Assembly (NCBI GenBank): GCA_031411995.1
Contig: JANOCD010000051.1
Location: forward strand, 7,067 to 71,066
Reading direction: 5' to 3'
Source of the DNA: Rudanella sp031411995
Lineage (GTDB): Bacteria; Bacteroidota; Bacteroidia; Cytophagales; Spirosomataceae
DNA length: 64,000 nucleotides
Each line of letters opens with the position of its first letter. Position 1 is the first letter of the stretch. This document shows, piece after piece, positions 41,346 through 50,539 of the stretch. The notes beneath the pieces were generated by a model, which saw only the letters and a list, made by a program, of their open reading frames with translations, searched no databases and was not told where the DNA came from. A program made the translations under genes and the position numbers.

Positions 41346-44300
41346 ATGGCTGAAAAAACAAGCATTCACAAGTGGATATACCGGTTGCTACTCAGCTGGC
41401 TTGTTGGCTCAACGGGCTGGTTGAACGCGCAGGGACAAGCTGTTCAGTTTGAGTTTCAGCACATTCAGGAAAAAGACGGGCTATCGTTCAACTTGATTAA
41501 CTCGTTTCTTCAGGATCGGGACGGCTATCTGTGGGTGGGTACGTTCGATGGCCTCAACCGCTACGACGGCAACCAGTTTGTTCAGTTCAAACACAACCGC
41601 TCCGACCCGAACTCACTGCTGCACAACACCGTACATGACCTCTGCGAAGACCGGCAGGGAAATATCTGGATGGTGGTTGACAACGGGGTGAGTTGTTATG
41701 AAAAAGCCACCGGCCACTTTCGAAACTACACAAAGGCGAACGGGCGGGCAATTGGTTTTTGCACCAATATTCTCTGTGACCGCAACGGCGATATCTGGTT
41801 TACGAGCCGCCGGGTCGGGCTATACCGATACAGCACCAAAACGGGCAACATTCAGTATTTCCCCTACAACCTGACCGACAACCCGTTGACCGCTTCGAGC
41901 TTCATTTCGAAGAACTGCCTGTTAGAAGACCCCACTCAAAAAGGCTTCTGGGTGGCCGATGCGGTCGGCTTACACTATTTCGATGTGGAGCGGCAACGCT
42001 TTTTTAACCACCGGAATAACCCACAGCATCTGCCCGTTTTCAATGACCATCGTATCTCGGCAATGGCCCTCGACGGCGACAAACTGATCTTCGCCGATAA
42101 TGATGCCAAAAAAATTTGTGTCTATAGCCTTCATAAGCAACAAATACTGAAAACGATCACCCCCGTTAGCAGCCAGCCAAATCGCGAGGTTTTTGATATA
42201 GCCACCATCTTCGTGGATCGACAGCATAACCTTTGGACCAGTTCGTGGAACTACCTCATGTTTCACATTGCGGCCAACACCTACGAGCTTACCGAGTTAA
42301 TACACGACCAGACAAATCCTACGACGATAGCAGGTAGTTTCTTCTGGGCGGGCTGGCAACACTCCGACGGGTCGGTCTGGCTCGGCACCGTCAATGGCAT
42401 CTCCCATACCAATCCAGAACGGGCTTTTTACAACGTCTTTAATTTAGGAGTCCTGGTTCCGGCACTCAACGATAAGCACGGCATTATTTCGTTGCACGAA
42501 GATACCGACGGCTCCTGGTGGCTCGGTACGGCTATGCGGGGCCTCCTTCACTATGACCCGAGAACCAAACAGCTTGCCATTTACAAACTCCCCAATGCCA
42601 CAGCCCAGAATCCGTATGGCTCACTCATTATGGGAATTTGCGCAACAGGCGAAACCCTGTATATTAATGCAGAAACGGACGTATTTGTGTTCAACAAAGA
42701 GACAAAGCGGTTTAGCAGCTTGCCTTGGCCTGTTGGCCATAAACCACCGATTCAACACAGCAACATGATCCTCGACGGGGATCGACTATGGATTTTTGAG
42801 GAGGATAAACCGGCACTATGCTACCGGATTTCAACCCGAACATGGGAAACCTACCCAATTCTGCCGACTGGCGAAGCCGACCATTTTGAGGTAAGAAGTT
42901 CGCTGATTGACCGACAGGGACAGTTGTGGTTAGACATCTATCCTGTGGGTTTTGCCCGGTTCTCAGCCGAGAAAAATAGGTTTATACGCGAGAAAACGAG
43001 TGACGACGAGCTGTTGCATGGCAATATTACGTCGTACACCCAAGATCAGGGCGGGAATTTCTGGCTTAGTTCAAATAGCCGGGGTCTGTTTCGGTACGAC
43101 CCTCGCCAGAAACACTTTACGCAGTGGACAGAGAGCGAAGGGCTGGCCTACGACCACTGTCTGGCGGCTCTGCCCGACCATCTGGGCAATATATGGGTGG
43201 GTGCATACAACAAGTTCTCAGTCTTTTCGGCCCCAAAAAAGCAGTTTATCAACTTCACGCTACCCTACAACGAAGCGAATTTAGAATATGAAAACCGACT
43301 TATTCGTCTGCGAAATGGTCACATTCTGGCCTCATTGAAAGGGTATCTAATAGAGTTCTTTCCTGAAAAGCTGGCCTACCAGTCGGCAGCCTTACCCGAA
43401 AAGGTACTCATCAGTCAGGTTAGCGTCGGCGATTCGATCAGGCTCAATCATGGTGGCCTGTCACGGGTCGATCTGAAGGCCGAAACGGGTTTCTCGGCAC
43501 ACTTTTCGGCCTTGACATCAACTGCACAAAGACCTTTTCAGTATATGTACCAACTCGAAGGCTACGAAGACGACTGGAAACAACTCAGTAAAGCAGGCTA
43601 CGCGGTCTATACCAAACTACCGGGCGGTGAGTATGCCTTCCGGGTGAAAGCCGTTGCGGGTGATGGCCACCAAACGCCCGTCAGCAGTCTGGCCATTCAT
43701 ATCGACACGCTGTTTTACAAAACGACCTGGTTCCGGGGGCTGTTTCTGTTGGCACTATTGGGGTTGATTGGTGGGTTTCTGCGCTACCGGGCCATGCAGA
43801 TCGCTCAGGTGAATACGTTGCTGGTGCAGGCAACCCGCCTGGAACGCGACAAAACCCAGATTCAGTATCAGAATCTCATTAACCACCTCAACCCGCATTT
43901 TCTCTTCAACAGCCTCACTTCGCTCAACAGCCTGATCTTGACCCGGCCAAAAGAAGCCTCCACATTTCTGAGAAAGCTATCGGTGATCTACCGCTACATT
44001 CTGCAAAATAAAGATTCGGAACTTGTTAGCCTTCACGATGAACTTACCTTCACGCAACACTACCTCGATCTGCAGTCGGCCCGCTTTGGTGATGGTCTGC
44101 AAGTGAGCCTGAACATAGATTCGGAGTACCTGACACACCAGATCGTGCCTGTCACCCTCCAGAATTTGCTGGAGAACGCCATTAAACACAACATCACCGA
44201 TGAGGAGGACCCGCTGATTATTCGCATCTATGTTGAGGACGAAACGTTATGTGTCATGAACACGCTGCAAAAAAAGCACTTTGTCGAAACCTCGAATAAG

Positions 44301-44408
44301 CAGGGTTTAACCAGCCTGAAATCGCTATACGGCTACCTGAGCGAACGCCCCATCCGTATTGTCGAAACTACTACTCATTTTGTTGTAAAAATACCGTTGC
44401 TTTCCTGA
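41346..44408 (+). CDS. LytS-type sensor histidine kinase with two-component propeller domain
   Basis: 1020 aa. A signal peptide (LLLSWLVGSTGWLNAQ) is followed by Reg_prop propeller repeats (DRDGYLWVGTFDGLNRYDG, DRQGNIWMVVDNGVSCYE, DHLGNIWVGAYNKFSVF), a Y_Y_Y domain (FQYMYQLEGYEDDW), one membrane helix at about 796-815 and a His-kinase domain with H851 in NHLNPHFLFNSLTSLNSL. The N-box is LQNLLENAIKHN. It senses an outside signal and should pass phosphate to a LytTR regulator, but none is adjacent. The region 41121-41345 upstream holds a small hairpin and no gene. Confidence 0.93.
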   Translation: MAEKTSIHKWIYRLLLSWLVGSTGWLNAQGQAVQFEFQHIQEKDGLSFNLINSFLQDRDGYLWVGTFDGLNRYDGNQFVQFKHNRSDPNSLLHNTVHDLCEDRQGNIWMVVDNGVSCYEKATGHFRNYTKANGRAIGFCTNILCDRNGDIWFTSRRVGLYRYSTKTGNIQYFPYNLTDNPLTASSFISKNCLLEDPTQKGFWVADAVGLHYFDVERQRFFNHRNNPQHLPVFNDHRISAMALDGDKLIFADNDAKKICVYSLHKQQILKTITPVSSQPNREVFDIATIFVDRQHNLWTSSWNYLMFHIAANTYELTELIHDQTNPTTIAGSFFWAGWQHSDGSVWLGTVNGISHTNPERAFYNVFNLGVLVPALNDKHGIISLHEDTDGSWWLGTAMRGLLHYDPRTKQLAIYKLPNATAQNPYGSLIMGICATGETLYINAETDVFVFNKETKRFSSLPWPVGHKPPIQHSNMILDGDRLWIFEEDKPALCYRISTRTWETYPILPTGEADHFEVRSSLIDRQGQLWLDIYPVGFARFSAEKNRFIREKTSDDELLHGNITSYTQDQGGNFWLSSNSRGLFRYDPRQKHFTQWTESEGLAYDHCLAALPDHLGNIWVGAYNKFSVFSAPKKQFINFTLPYNEANLEYENRLIRLRNGHILASLKGYLIEFFPEKLAYQSAALPEKVLISQVSVGDSIRLNHGGLSRVDLKAETGFSAHFSALTSTAQRPFQYMYQLEGYEDDWKQLSKAGYAVYTKLPGGEYAFRVKAVAGDGHQTPVSSLAIHIDTLFYKTTWFRGLFLLALLGLIGGFLRYRAMQIAQVNTLLVQATRLERDKTQIQYQNLINHLNPHFLFNSLTSLNSLILTRPKEASTFLRKLSVIYRYILQNKDSELVSLHDELTFTQHYLDLQSARFGDGLQVSLNIDSEYLTHQIVPVTLQNLLENAIKHNITDEEDPLIIRIYVEDETLCVMNTLQKKHFVETSNKQGLTSLKSLYGYLSERPIRIVETTTHFVVKIPLLS

Positions 44409-44478
44409 TTGGGGGGTTACTCGCAGATATTCTGACCACTCAAAAACTGTTTGGGCCAACAAGGCGTTGAGGTCTTTA

Positions 44479-45795
44479 ATGTCACAACCAATCTCCATCG
44501 TCTGGCTCCGGCGCGACCTGCGCCTGCACGATAATGCCGCGCTGTACCACGCCCTCAAATCGGGCCGCCCGGTGTTGCCGCTCTTTATTTTCGACCGCGA
44601 AATCCTCGATCAACTCGACGATCGGCACGACCGGCGCGTTGACTTTATTCACCAGCAGATTCACCACATGCAGGATGAACTGGTCAAAATGGGGTCAGGA
44701 ATGGTGGTGCGCTATGGCAAGCCCCTCGACATCTGGAACCAACTACTTGAGGAATACCCGATTGAGGGCGTTTTTACCAACCGCGATTACGAGGTGTATG
44801 CCAAAGAGCGCGATGCCCAGGTGGCCGGACTACTGAGTGAGCATGGCATTGGTTTTGAGTCATTTAAAGACCAGACCCTTTTCGACTACGACGAAGTGCT
44901 GACGGGTAGCAAAACGCCCTACACCGTGTTTACGCCCTACAGCCGCCGGTGGCGCGACACCCTGAATGACTTCTACCTGAAAGCCTACCCAACCGAGGAG
45001 TACTTTTCCGAATTCCTGAAGCTGCCCACCCCGCCACCCACCCCGACGTTGGCCGAGATGAATTTTGAACCCGCTGGCGAGTCGTTTCCCAAACAAACGG
45101 TTGGCAATGACCTGATTAAACACTACAAAGACACCCGCGATTTTCCGGCCAAACCCGGCACCAGCGAGTTGAGCATCCACCTGCGTTTTGGCACCATCAG
45201 CGTTCGCGATTTGGCCCGGCAGGCGGAAGGTGTTGGCCCAAACACCACCTTTTTGAATGAGCTGTGCTGGCGGGATTTCTATTTCCAGGTGCTGCATCAT
45301 TTCCCGCATGTCGAAAAAAACTCGTTTCGGCAGGAGTATGATTCCATCAAGTGGCGCAACAACGAGGATGAGTTTGAGAAATGGTGTACGGGACAAACGG
45401 GTTATCCACTGGTGGATGCCGGAATGCGCCAACTGAACACCATTGGCTGGATGCACAACCGGGTTAGAATGGTGACGGCCAGCTTTTTATGCAAACACCT
45501 CCTCATCGACTGGCGTTGGGGTGAGGCTTATTTCGCCAAAAAACTCCGTGATTATGATCTCTCGGCCAACAACGGCGGCTGGCAATGGGCGGCTGGCTCC
45601 GGCACCGACGCAGCTCCCTATTTCCGGGTGTTCAACCCCACCGCTCAGGCCGAAAAGTTCGACCCAAAAGGTGAATACATCCGTCACTGGATTCCCGAAT
45701 TCGACAGCCTGAACTACGCCCGGCCCATTGTCGATCATGCCATGGCCCGCCAACGCGCCATTGATACGTATAAGAAAGGTTTGAAAGGCGAGTGA
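44479..45795 (+). CDS. phrB: Deoxyribodipyrimidine photo-lyase
   Basis: 438 aa from ATG 44479 (MSQPISIVWLRRDLRLHDNA); the TTG at 44467 is not needed. The N-terminal antenna domain and C-terminal FAD domain are complete. Visible blocks are RRWRDTLNDFYLK, SIHLRFGTISVRDLARQ, NELCWRDFYFQVL, TGYPLVDAGMRQLNTIGWMH and DYDLSANNGGWQWAAGSGTD. It repairs UV-induced cyclobutane pyrimidine dimers with light. Class I CPD type; a cryptochrome role cannot be excluded. Confidence 0.94.
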   Translation: MSQPISIVWLRRDLRLHDNAALYHALKSGRPVLPLFIFDREILDQLDDRHDRRVDFIHQQIHHMQDELVKMGSGMVVRYGKPLDIWNQLLEEYPIEGVFTNRDYEVYAKERDAQVAGLLSEHGIGFESFKDQTLFDYDEVLTGSKTPYTVFTPYSRRWRDTLNDFYLKAYPTEEYFSEFLKLPTPPPTPTLAEMNFEPAGESFPKQTVGNDLIKHYKDTRDFPAKPGTSELSIHLRFGTISVRDLARQAEGVGPNTTFLNELCWRDFYFQVLHHFPHVEKNSFRQEYDSIKWRNNEDEFEKWCTGQTGYPLVDAGMRQLNTIGWMHNRVRMVTASFLCKHLLIDWRWGEAYFAKKLRDYDLSANNGGWQWAAGSGTDAAPYFRVFNPTAQAEKFDPKGEYIRHWIPEFDSLNYARPIVDHAMARQRAIDTYKKGLKGE

Positions 45796-45820
45796 TTCAC
45801 CTTGAATCAGGGCCGACTCC

Positions 45821-45855
45821 AAAAAAAATGGGTGCCAGTCTCCCGGCACCCATTT
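45821..45855 (-). terminator. Terminator of the RND efflux operon
   Basis: AAATGGGTGCC (45826-45836) with GGCACCCATTT (45845-45855), followed on the minus strand by a run of eight T. It may also serve the convergent photolyase gene. Confidence 0.85.
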
Positions 45856-45881
45856 GATCAGTCTATATTCTTCGTTATCCA

Positions 45882-48800
45882 TTACACCAATTCCGCTTCC
45901 CGCTGCTCGGCCCGTTTCATCTCCAGAGCCGGGTCTTTTTTGCCGAACCACTTCATCCGAATCCGCTCATTTACCCAATACATACAGGGTACAATTACGA
46001 GTGTCAGAATAGTAGAGAACGTCAGACCATAGATAATTGTCCAGGCCAGAATGTTCCAGAAAACAGCACTGTCGCCCCCTACGATAATGTTGGGAGACAG
46101 GTCGCGGAACAAACCTACGAAGTCAACAGTAAGGCCGGTTGCCAACGGAATCAGACCCAGTACTGCCGCCGAAGCGGTCAGTAACACGGGCGTTAAACGG
46201 GTGGCTCCCCCGTCGATGATGGCCTCGCGTAGGGGAACACCCCGGCCGCGCAACTCATCAATGAACTCAATAAGGAGGATACCGTTTTTCACCACAATAC
46301 CAGCCAGCGAAATAATACCCACACCCGACATCAGAATCGAGAAGGTTTTTCCGGTCAGGATAAAGCCGAGCAACACCCCAATGAGCGATAACAGAATGGT
46401 TACGAAGATAATGATCGGCTTCACCACCGAGTTGAACTGCGTGGCCAGAATCAGGTAGATCATTAACATCGCGATACCGAAAGCCATCACCAAAAAGTCG
46501 GCTGATTCCTGCTGATCTTCCTGCTCACCACCCAACTTCACCGAGTAGCCGTTGGGAATTTCCATCTGATCGATCAACTGCTGAATTTGCCCGTTGATGA
46601 TGTTAGCGTTGGCACCTGGCACAATGTCGGAACCCAGCGTAACTACCCGCTCCTGGTTTTTGCGGTTGATCTGGTTAAACGTAGTCGAATAACTAATGTC
46701 AGCTACTGCCGAAATCGGCACCTGGCGTAATTGTCCACCTGAATTCATATCACGATACACGATGTTCAGACTCAATAACTGCTCGATCTGGCTGCGGTCG
46801 TTCTGCTTGAGTCGCACCATAATTGGGTACTCATCTTTAGCATCACGGAACTTCGAGATTTCGGTACCAAACAAGGCTGTGCGAATTGCAAGCGCAATTT
46901 GTTGGGCCGAAATACCTTCGCGCTGGGCCTTTTCCTTGTTGATATTGATGGTAATTTCGGGCTTGTTCGTAATCAAATCCGACTTTAGCTGATCAATACC
47001 TTCGATACCGGCCTGTTGAATTCGCTGCCGGATGTCTTTTTCCAGCTTCGTGAGTTGGGCAAATTCTTCTCCGGCAATTTCAATGGAGACAGGCTTACCC
47101 GTTGGCGGCCCCATTGCTTCGCGTTCCACCGAAATTTCGGCACCAGGAATCCCCTGCACAGCCGTCCGAATCTTTTCCAGAATTTCGAGCGATGAACGGC
47201 CACCCCGGTCTTGTCCTTTTACGAACGCTACCGTTACTTTCGATTTTTGAGGTGTTGCGTTACGGTCCGGGTTCATTGGGTCACCGGCGTTTTTGCCCAC
47301 GTTGGCAATCACTGAGTTCACCATGTTCTCCGCCTTCTCGTCTTTCAACACCTTAAACACCCGTTGTTCAACCACCTTCGTAATGGAGTCTGTTACGGTG
47401 GCATCGGTTCCCACAGGCAGCACGTTATATACGTACACGTAGTCGGGATCACCACTGGGGAAGAAAATCACTTTGGGCTGAGCAATACCCATCAGCACGA
47501 ACGTGCCAATGAGCAATACAAACATGCTGGCAATGGCAATTACGGGCCTCCATCCGACCAGAATCCATGAGATCACCTTCCGGTAGCCCCGCATCAGTTT
47601 GGGTAACCATTTGTCCTGAAACGGCACGATAATCCGGGGAGTCAGGATGTAGTGATTGAACACATATAGCGCGATGAACAACACAAACAGGTTGCCAATG
47701 CCCCGGTCAATCACGTAGCCAATTCCAGCAAGCACCGTCATGATAATCAGTGGCCGTTTGATGGTGTTGAAACTCGTGTCGGAGCCGTCGCCATGTTCAT
47801 CTTCGTGGCGTTTCATGAATGTTACGGCAAACACTGGGTTCATTACGTAGGCCACAAACAGCGACGCAAACAGCGTCAAAATGAGCGTGAGTGGCAAAAA
47901 CTTCATAAATTCACCCACAATACCCGGCCAAAACAACAACGGAAAAAACGGCGCAATGGTCGTGAGTGTACCCGATACTACTGGTGCAAACACCTCGCCC
48001 GCTGCCACTTTCACGGCCTGTTTAATGTCCCAGTCTTTGTGCTGATTAAAAAGTCGGTGGGTGTTTTCGATTACCACAATGGCATCATCGACCACCAATC
48101 CCAACCCAAGTAAAAAGGCAAACAGCACCATGGTGTTCAGCGTGAACTCGGCCCCAACGGCCGGCCCGACAATGGGCATCAACACAAAGGCCAACAAAGC
48201 CGACAGCGGCACCGAAAGACCCACAAAAATGGCATCGCGGATACCCATAAAGAACATCAACACCAACACCACGAAGATAAAACCAAGTACCACCGTGTTA
48301 ATCAGGTCGTTAAGCTCGGCCCGCGTCCGCTCCGATTGGTCGGCGGTGACGGTGACCGTTAAGCCCTGTGGGAAGCGGTCTTCTTTGTATTCATCAATGG
48401 TTTTTTCAATTCGGTCAGCGGCTGCAATCAGGTTAGCTCCCGACCGTTTGATCACGTTTAGGGTAACAACCGACTTGCCACTCAAGCGGGCAAAATCCTG
48501 CTGATCTTCAAAGGCATCGCGCACATCGGCCACGTCGCCCAAGCGGACGGTAGCGCCCGTTCCGGTACGGATTTGCAGGTTTTGCAGGGCCGCCACGTCC
48601 GAAAACTCACCTTTAACGCGCAACGTTCTCCGTACACCTTCGATGTTCAGATCACCACCCGACACGTTCACGTTTTCGCCTTGAACGGCTTGTTGAATAT
48701 CGAAAAAAGCCAGGCCCGACGACTGCATCCGGGGCAGATCGACGTTGATCTGAATTTCGCGCTTCAGGGCACCCAGAATATCCACCCGACTGATTTCGGG

Positions 48801-49325
48801 CATAGCCTCAATGGCATCCTGCATATCCTCAGCATAGGTCTTCAACTGATTCAGCGAGAAGTTACCCGCCAGGTTGATGTTCATGATCGGAAACTCCGAA
48901 AAGTTCACGTCCTGCGCCGTTGGGCCATCGTCCACTTTCTGGGGCAAGTCCCGCTTGGCTTTATCAATGGCATCGCGCACTTTTTGCAGGGCTTCGGCCG
49001 TTGGCACGTCGGGATTGAACTCAACGGTGATCAATGAAAAATCCTGCAATGCATTGGATTTTACCCGTTTAACCCCCGAAATAGACTTGATCTGTTTCTC
49101 GATGGGTTTGTTGATCGTGTTCTCGATATCGGCTGGAGCGGTTCCGAAATACACGGTTTGCACGATAATCGTGGGCACCTTGATCTCCGGAAACTGCTCT
49201 TTCGGCAGGTTATTATACACCAGCAACCCGCCCAGCGTGATAATGAAGGTGAAGATGTAAATGGCCGTTCGGTTCTCCACGCACCAGTTTGTGAAGCCGA
49301 GGGTTTTAATGTGTTCTGCTTTCAT
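45882..49325 (-). CDS. RND efflux transporter permease
   Basis: 1147 aa, inner-membrane pump of the AcrB/MdtB family (HAE1-like). Start MKAEHIKTLGFTNWCVENRT. The first periplasmic loop (FPEIKVPTIIVQTVYFGTAP, ADIENTINKPIEKQIKSI) and membrane segments with GLGLVVDDAIVVIENTHRLF (proton-relay Asp pair) are typical. It is about 100 aa longer than AcrB, with extra membrane sequence near residues 510-575. It forms a tripartite pump with the adaptor and TolC-like genes upstream in the same operon. Confidence 0.95.
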   Translation of the reverse strand: MKAEHIKTLGFTNWCVENRTAIYIFTFIITLGGLLVYNNLPKEQFPEIKVPTIIVQTVYFGTAPADIENTINKPIEKQIKSISGVKRVKSNALQDFSLITVEFNPDVPTAEALQKVRDAIDKAKRDLPQKVDDGPTAQDVNFSEFPIMNINLAGNFSLNQLKTYAEDMQDAIEAMPEISRVDILGALKREIQINVDLPRMQSSGLAFFDIQQAVQGENVNVSGGDLNIEGVRRTLRVKGEFSDVAALQNLQIRTGTGATVRLGDVADVRDAFEDQQDFARLSGKSVVTLNVIKRSGANLIAAADRIEKTIDEYKEDRFPQGLTVTVTADQSERTRAELNDLINTVVLGFIFVVLVLMFFMGIRDAIFVGLSVPLSALLAFVLMPIVGPAVGAEFTLNTMVLFAFLLGLGLVVDDAIVVIENTHRLFNQHKDWDIKQAVKVAAGEVFAPVVSGTLTTIAPFFPLLFWPGIVGEFMKFLPLTLILTLFASLFVAYVMNPVFAVTFMKRHEDEHGDGSDTSFNTIKRPLIIMTVLAGIGYVIDRGIGNLFVLFIALYVFNHYILTPRIIVPFQDKWLPKLMRGYRKVISWILVGWRPVIAIASMFVLLIGTFVLMGIAQPKVIFFPSGDPDYVYVYNVLPVGTDATVTDSITKVVEQRVFKVLKDEKAENMVNSVIANVGKNAGDPMNPDRNATPQKSKVTVAFVKGQDRGGRSSLEILEKIRTAVQGIPGAEISVEREAMGPPTGKPVSIEIAGEEFAQLTKLEKDIRQRIQQAGIEGIDQLKSDLITNKPEITININKEKAQREGISAQQIALAIRTALFGTEISKFRDAKDEYPIMVRLKQNDRSQIEQLLSLNIVYRDMNSGGQLRQVPISAVADISYSTTFNQINRKNQERVVTLGSDIVPGANANIINGQIQQLIDQMEIPNGYSVKLGGEQEDQQESADFLVMAFGIAMLMIYLILATQFNSVVKPIIIFVTILLSLIGVLLGFILTGKTFSILMSGVGIISLAGIVVKNGILLIEFIDELRGRGVPLREAIIDGGATRLTPVLLTASAAVLGLIPLATGLTVDFVGLFRDLSPNIIVGGDSAVFWNILAWTIIYGLTFSTILTLVIVPCMYWVNERIRMKWFGKKDPALEMKRAEQREAELV

Positions 49326-49327
49326 AA

Positions 49328-50458
49328 CTAAAAGTTTATCGGAGTACCGTCTGTCAGTTCCTGGTAGCCCTGGGTCACTAATTGATCGCCCGCCTGTAAG
49401 CCCGCCGTAATCTCAATCTGCCCGCCGTAGCTTGATCCGGTCGTTACTTTCCGCGACTTCGCCACTTTCTTTCCGCCCTCATTTACGGCCACATACACCA
49501 ACTGCCCCGTTTCGGTATTCTGAATCAGGTTTTGGTTAATTACCAGCGCGTTGGACTTGCTCAGGTCATTAATTTTTATTTGAGCCAGCATATTCGGTTT
49601 CAACGAATTATCGGATGGCAATGGAGCCTCAATCGTAAATGTCCGACTTAATGGGTCAACTGTCGTCGAGACGAAATTGATGCGCGTTTTCATTTCCCGG
49701 TTGATGTCCGGGAACCGCACAATCACTTCGTCGCCTTTGCGCACACTACCCGCGTAGGTATCGGCCACTTTAGCCATCACTTTCAGTTGCGACAGGTTCA
49801 CCACCTGAAACATGGGCACACCCGGCCCCGCCGTTGAACCCACTTTGGCAAACACCTTATCGACCACACCCGAAATGGGGGCCGTTACGTTTGATTGGCT
49901 CAACTGCGAGTTCACCGTAGCCAACCGGCGTTCAATAGATTCTTTGTTGCTTTTAGCTTGCAGATATTGAATCTCGGTGCCAATCTGCTGTTTCCAAAGG
50001 TTAGCCTGTTTCTCGAAAACCGTGTTGGCTAAGGCCAATTGCGTTTTGATTTCTTCCACCGAAGTCCGCAGAATCTGATCGTCGATTCGGGCCAACAACT
50101 GCCCCGCCCGCACCGATGACCCCTCGACCACATAGACCGCCGTAACAGCCCCGCCCGATTTTGGCGTTACCTGCACGTTGTTCTTCGCGTCGATGGTTCC
50201 TTGTAATTCTACGTACCGCTTGAAGGTGGAAGTTGTCACTGGCGACACTACCACATCTTTCACGCGGGCTTCTTCTTTCTTTTTGGGGTCGAGTTTAGCC
50301 ACCTCACCTTCCAGCGTTCTGATTTTGGTAGTCAGTTCGGCCTGTTCGGTTTTGAGTTTGGTCAACTCGTCCTTTTTACCGGCTAAGTCTGTTTTCTTTT
50401 CGCCACCGCAGGCTGATAAAAGGGCTGCGGACAGGGCGATGATGTAGTATGGTTTCAT
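49328..50458 (-). CDS. RND efflux periplasmic adaptor (membrane fusion protein)
   Basis: 376 aa. A lipoprotein signal ends at LLSAC (Cys17), then a coiled coil (GKKDELTKLKTEQAELTTKI) and the lipoyl/beta-barrel domains of HlyD/AcrA proteins: YVVEGSSVRAGQLLARIDDQ, SNVTAPISGVVDKVFAKVGS, RTFTIEAPLPSDNSLKPNML. It links the inner pump to the outer-membrane channel. It ends 2 bp before the permease gene. Confidence 0.94.
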   Translation of the reverse strand: MKPYYIIALSAALLSACGGEKKTDLAGKKDELTKLKTEQAELTTKIRTLEGEVAKLDPKKKEEARVKDVVVSPVTTSTFKRYVELQGTIDAKNNVQVTPKSGGAVTAVYVVEGSSVRAGQLLARIDDQILRTSVEEIKTQLALANTVFEKQANLWKQQIGTEIQYLQAKSNKESIERRLATVNSQLSQSNVTAPISGVVDKVFAKVGSTAGPGVPMFQVVNLSQLKVMAKVADTYAGSVRKGDEVIVRFPDINREMKTRINFVSTTVDPLSRTFTIEAPLPSDNSLKPNMLAQIKINDLSKSNALVINQNLIQNTETGQLVYVAVNEGGKKVAKSRKVTTGSSYGGQIEITAGLQAGDQLVTQGYQELTDGTPINF

Positions 50459-50473
50459 TGTTTGTTTGTTAAA

Positions 50474-50534
50474 TATGGTGGGTTTGCAACCCGCCGTGAA
50501 TGTCTTGGTGACGGCGGGTTACAAACCCACCATA
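50474..50534 (-). repeat. Long hairpin inside the efflux operon
   Basis: Arms 50474-50497 and 50511-50534 pair over 24 bp with one mismatch, 13-nt loop, between the tolC-like and adaptor genes. No T-run follows, so it more likely affects mRNA stability or partial termination than ends the transcript. Confidence 0.7.
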
Positions 50535-50539
50535 CAGTC

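Noticed and set aside
41164..41424. 86-codon frame before the sensor kinase
   Set aside because: It overlaps the kinase signal peptide in another frame and has no coding character.
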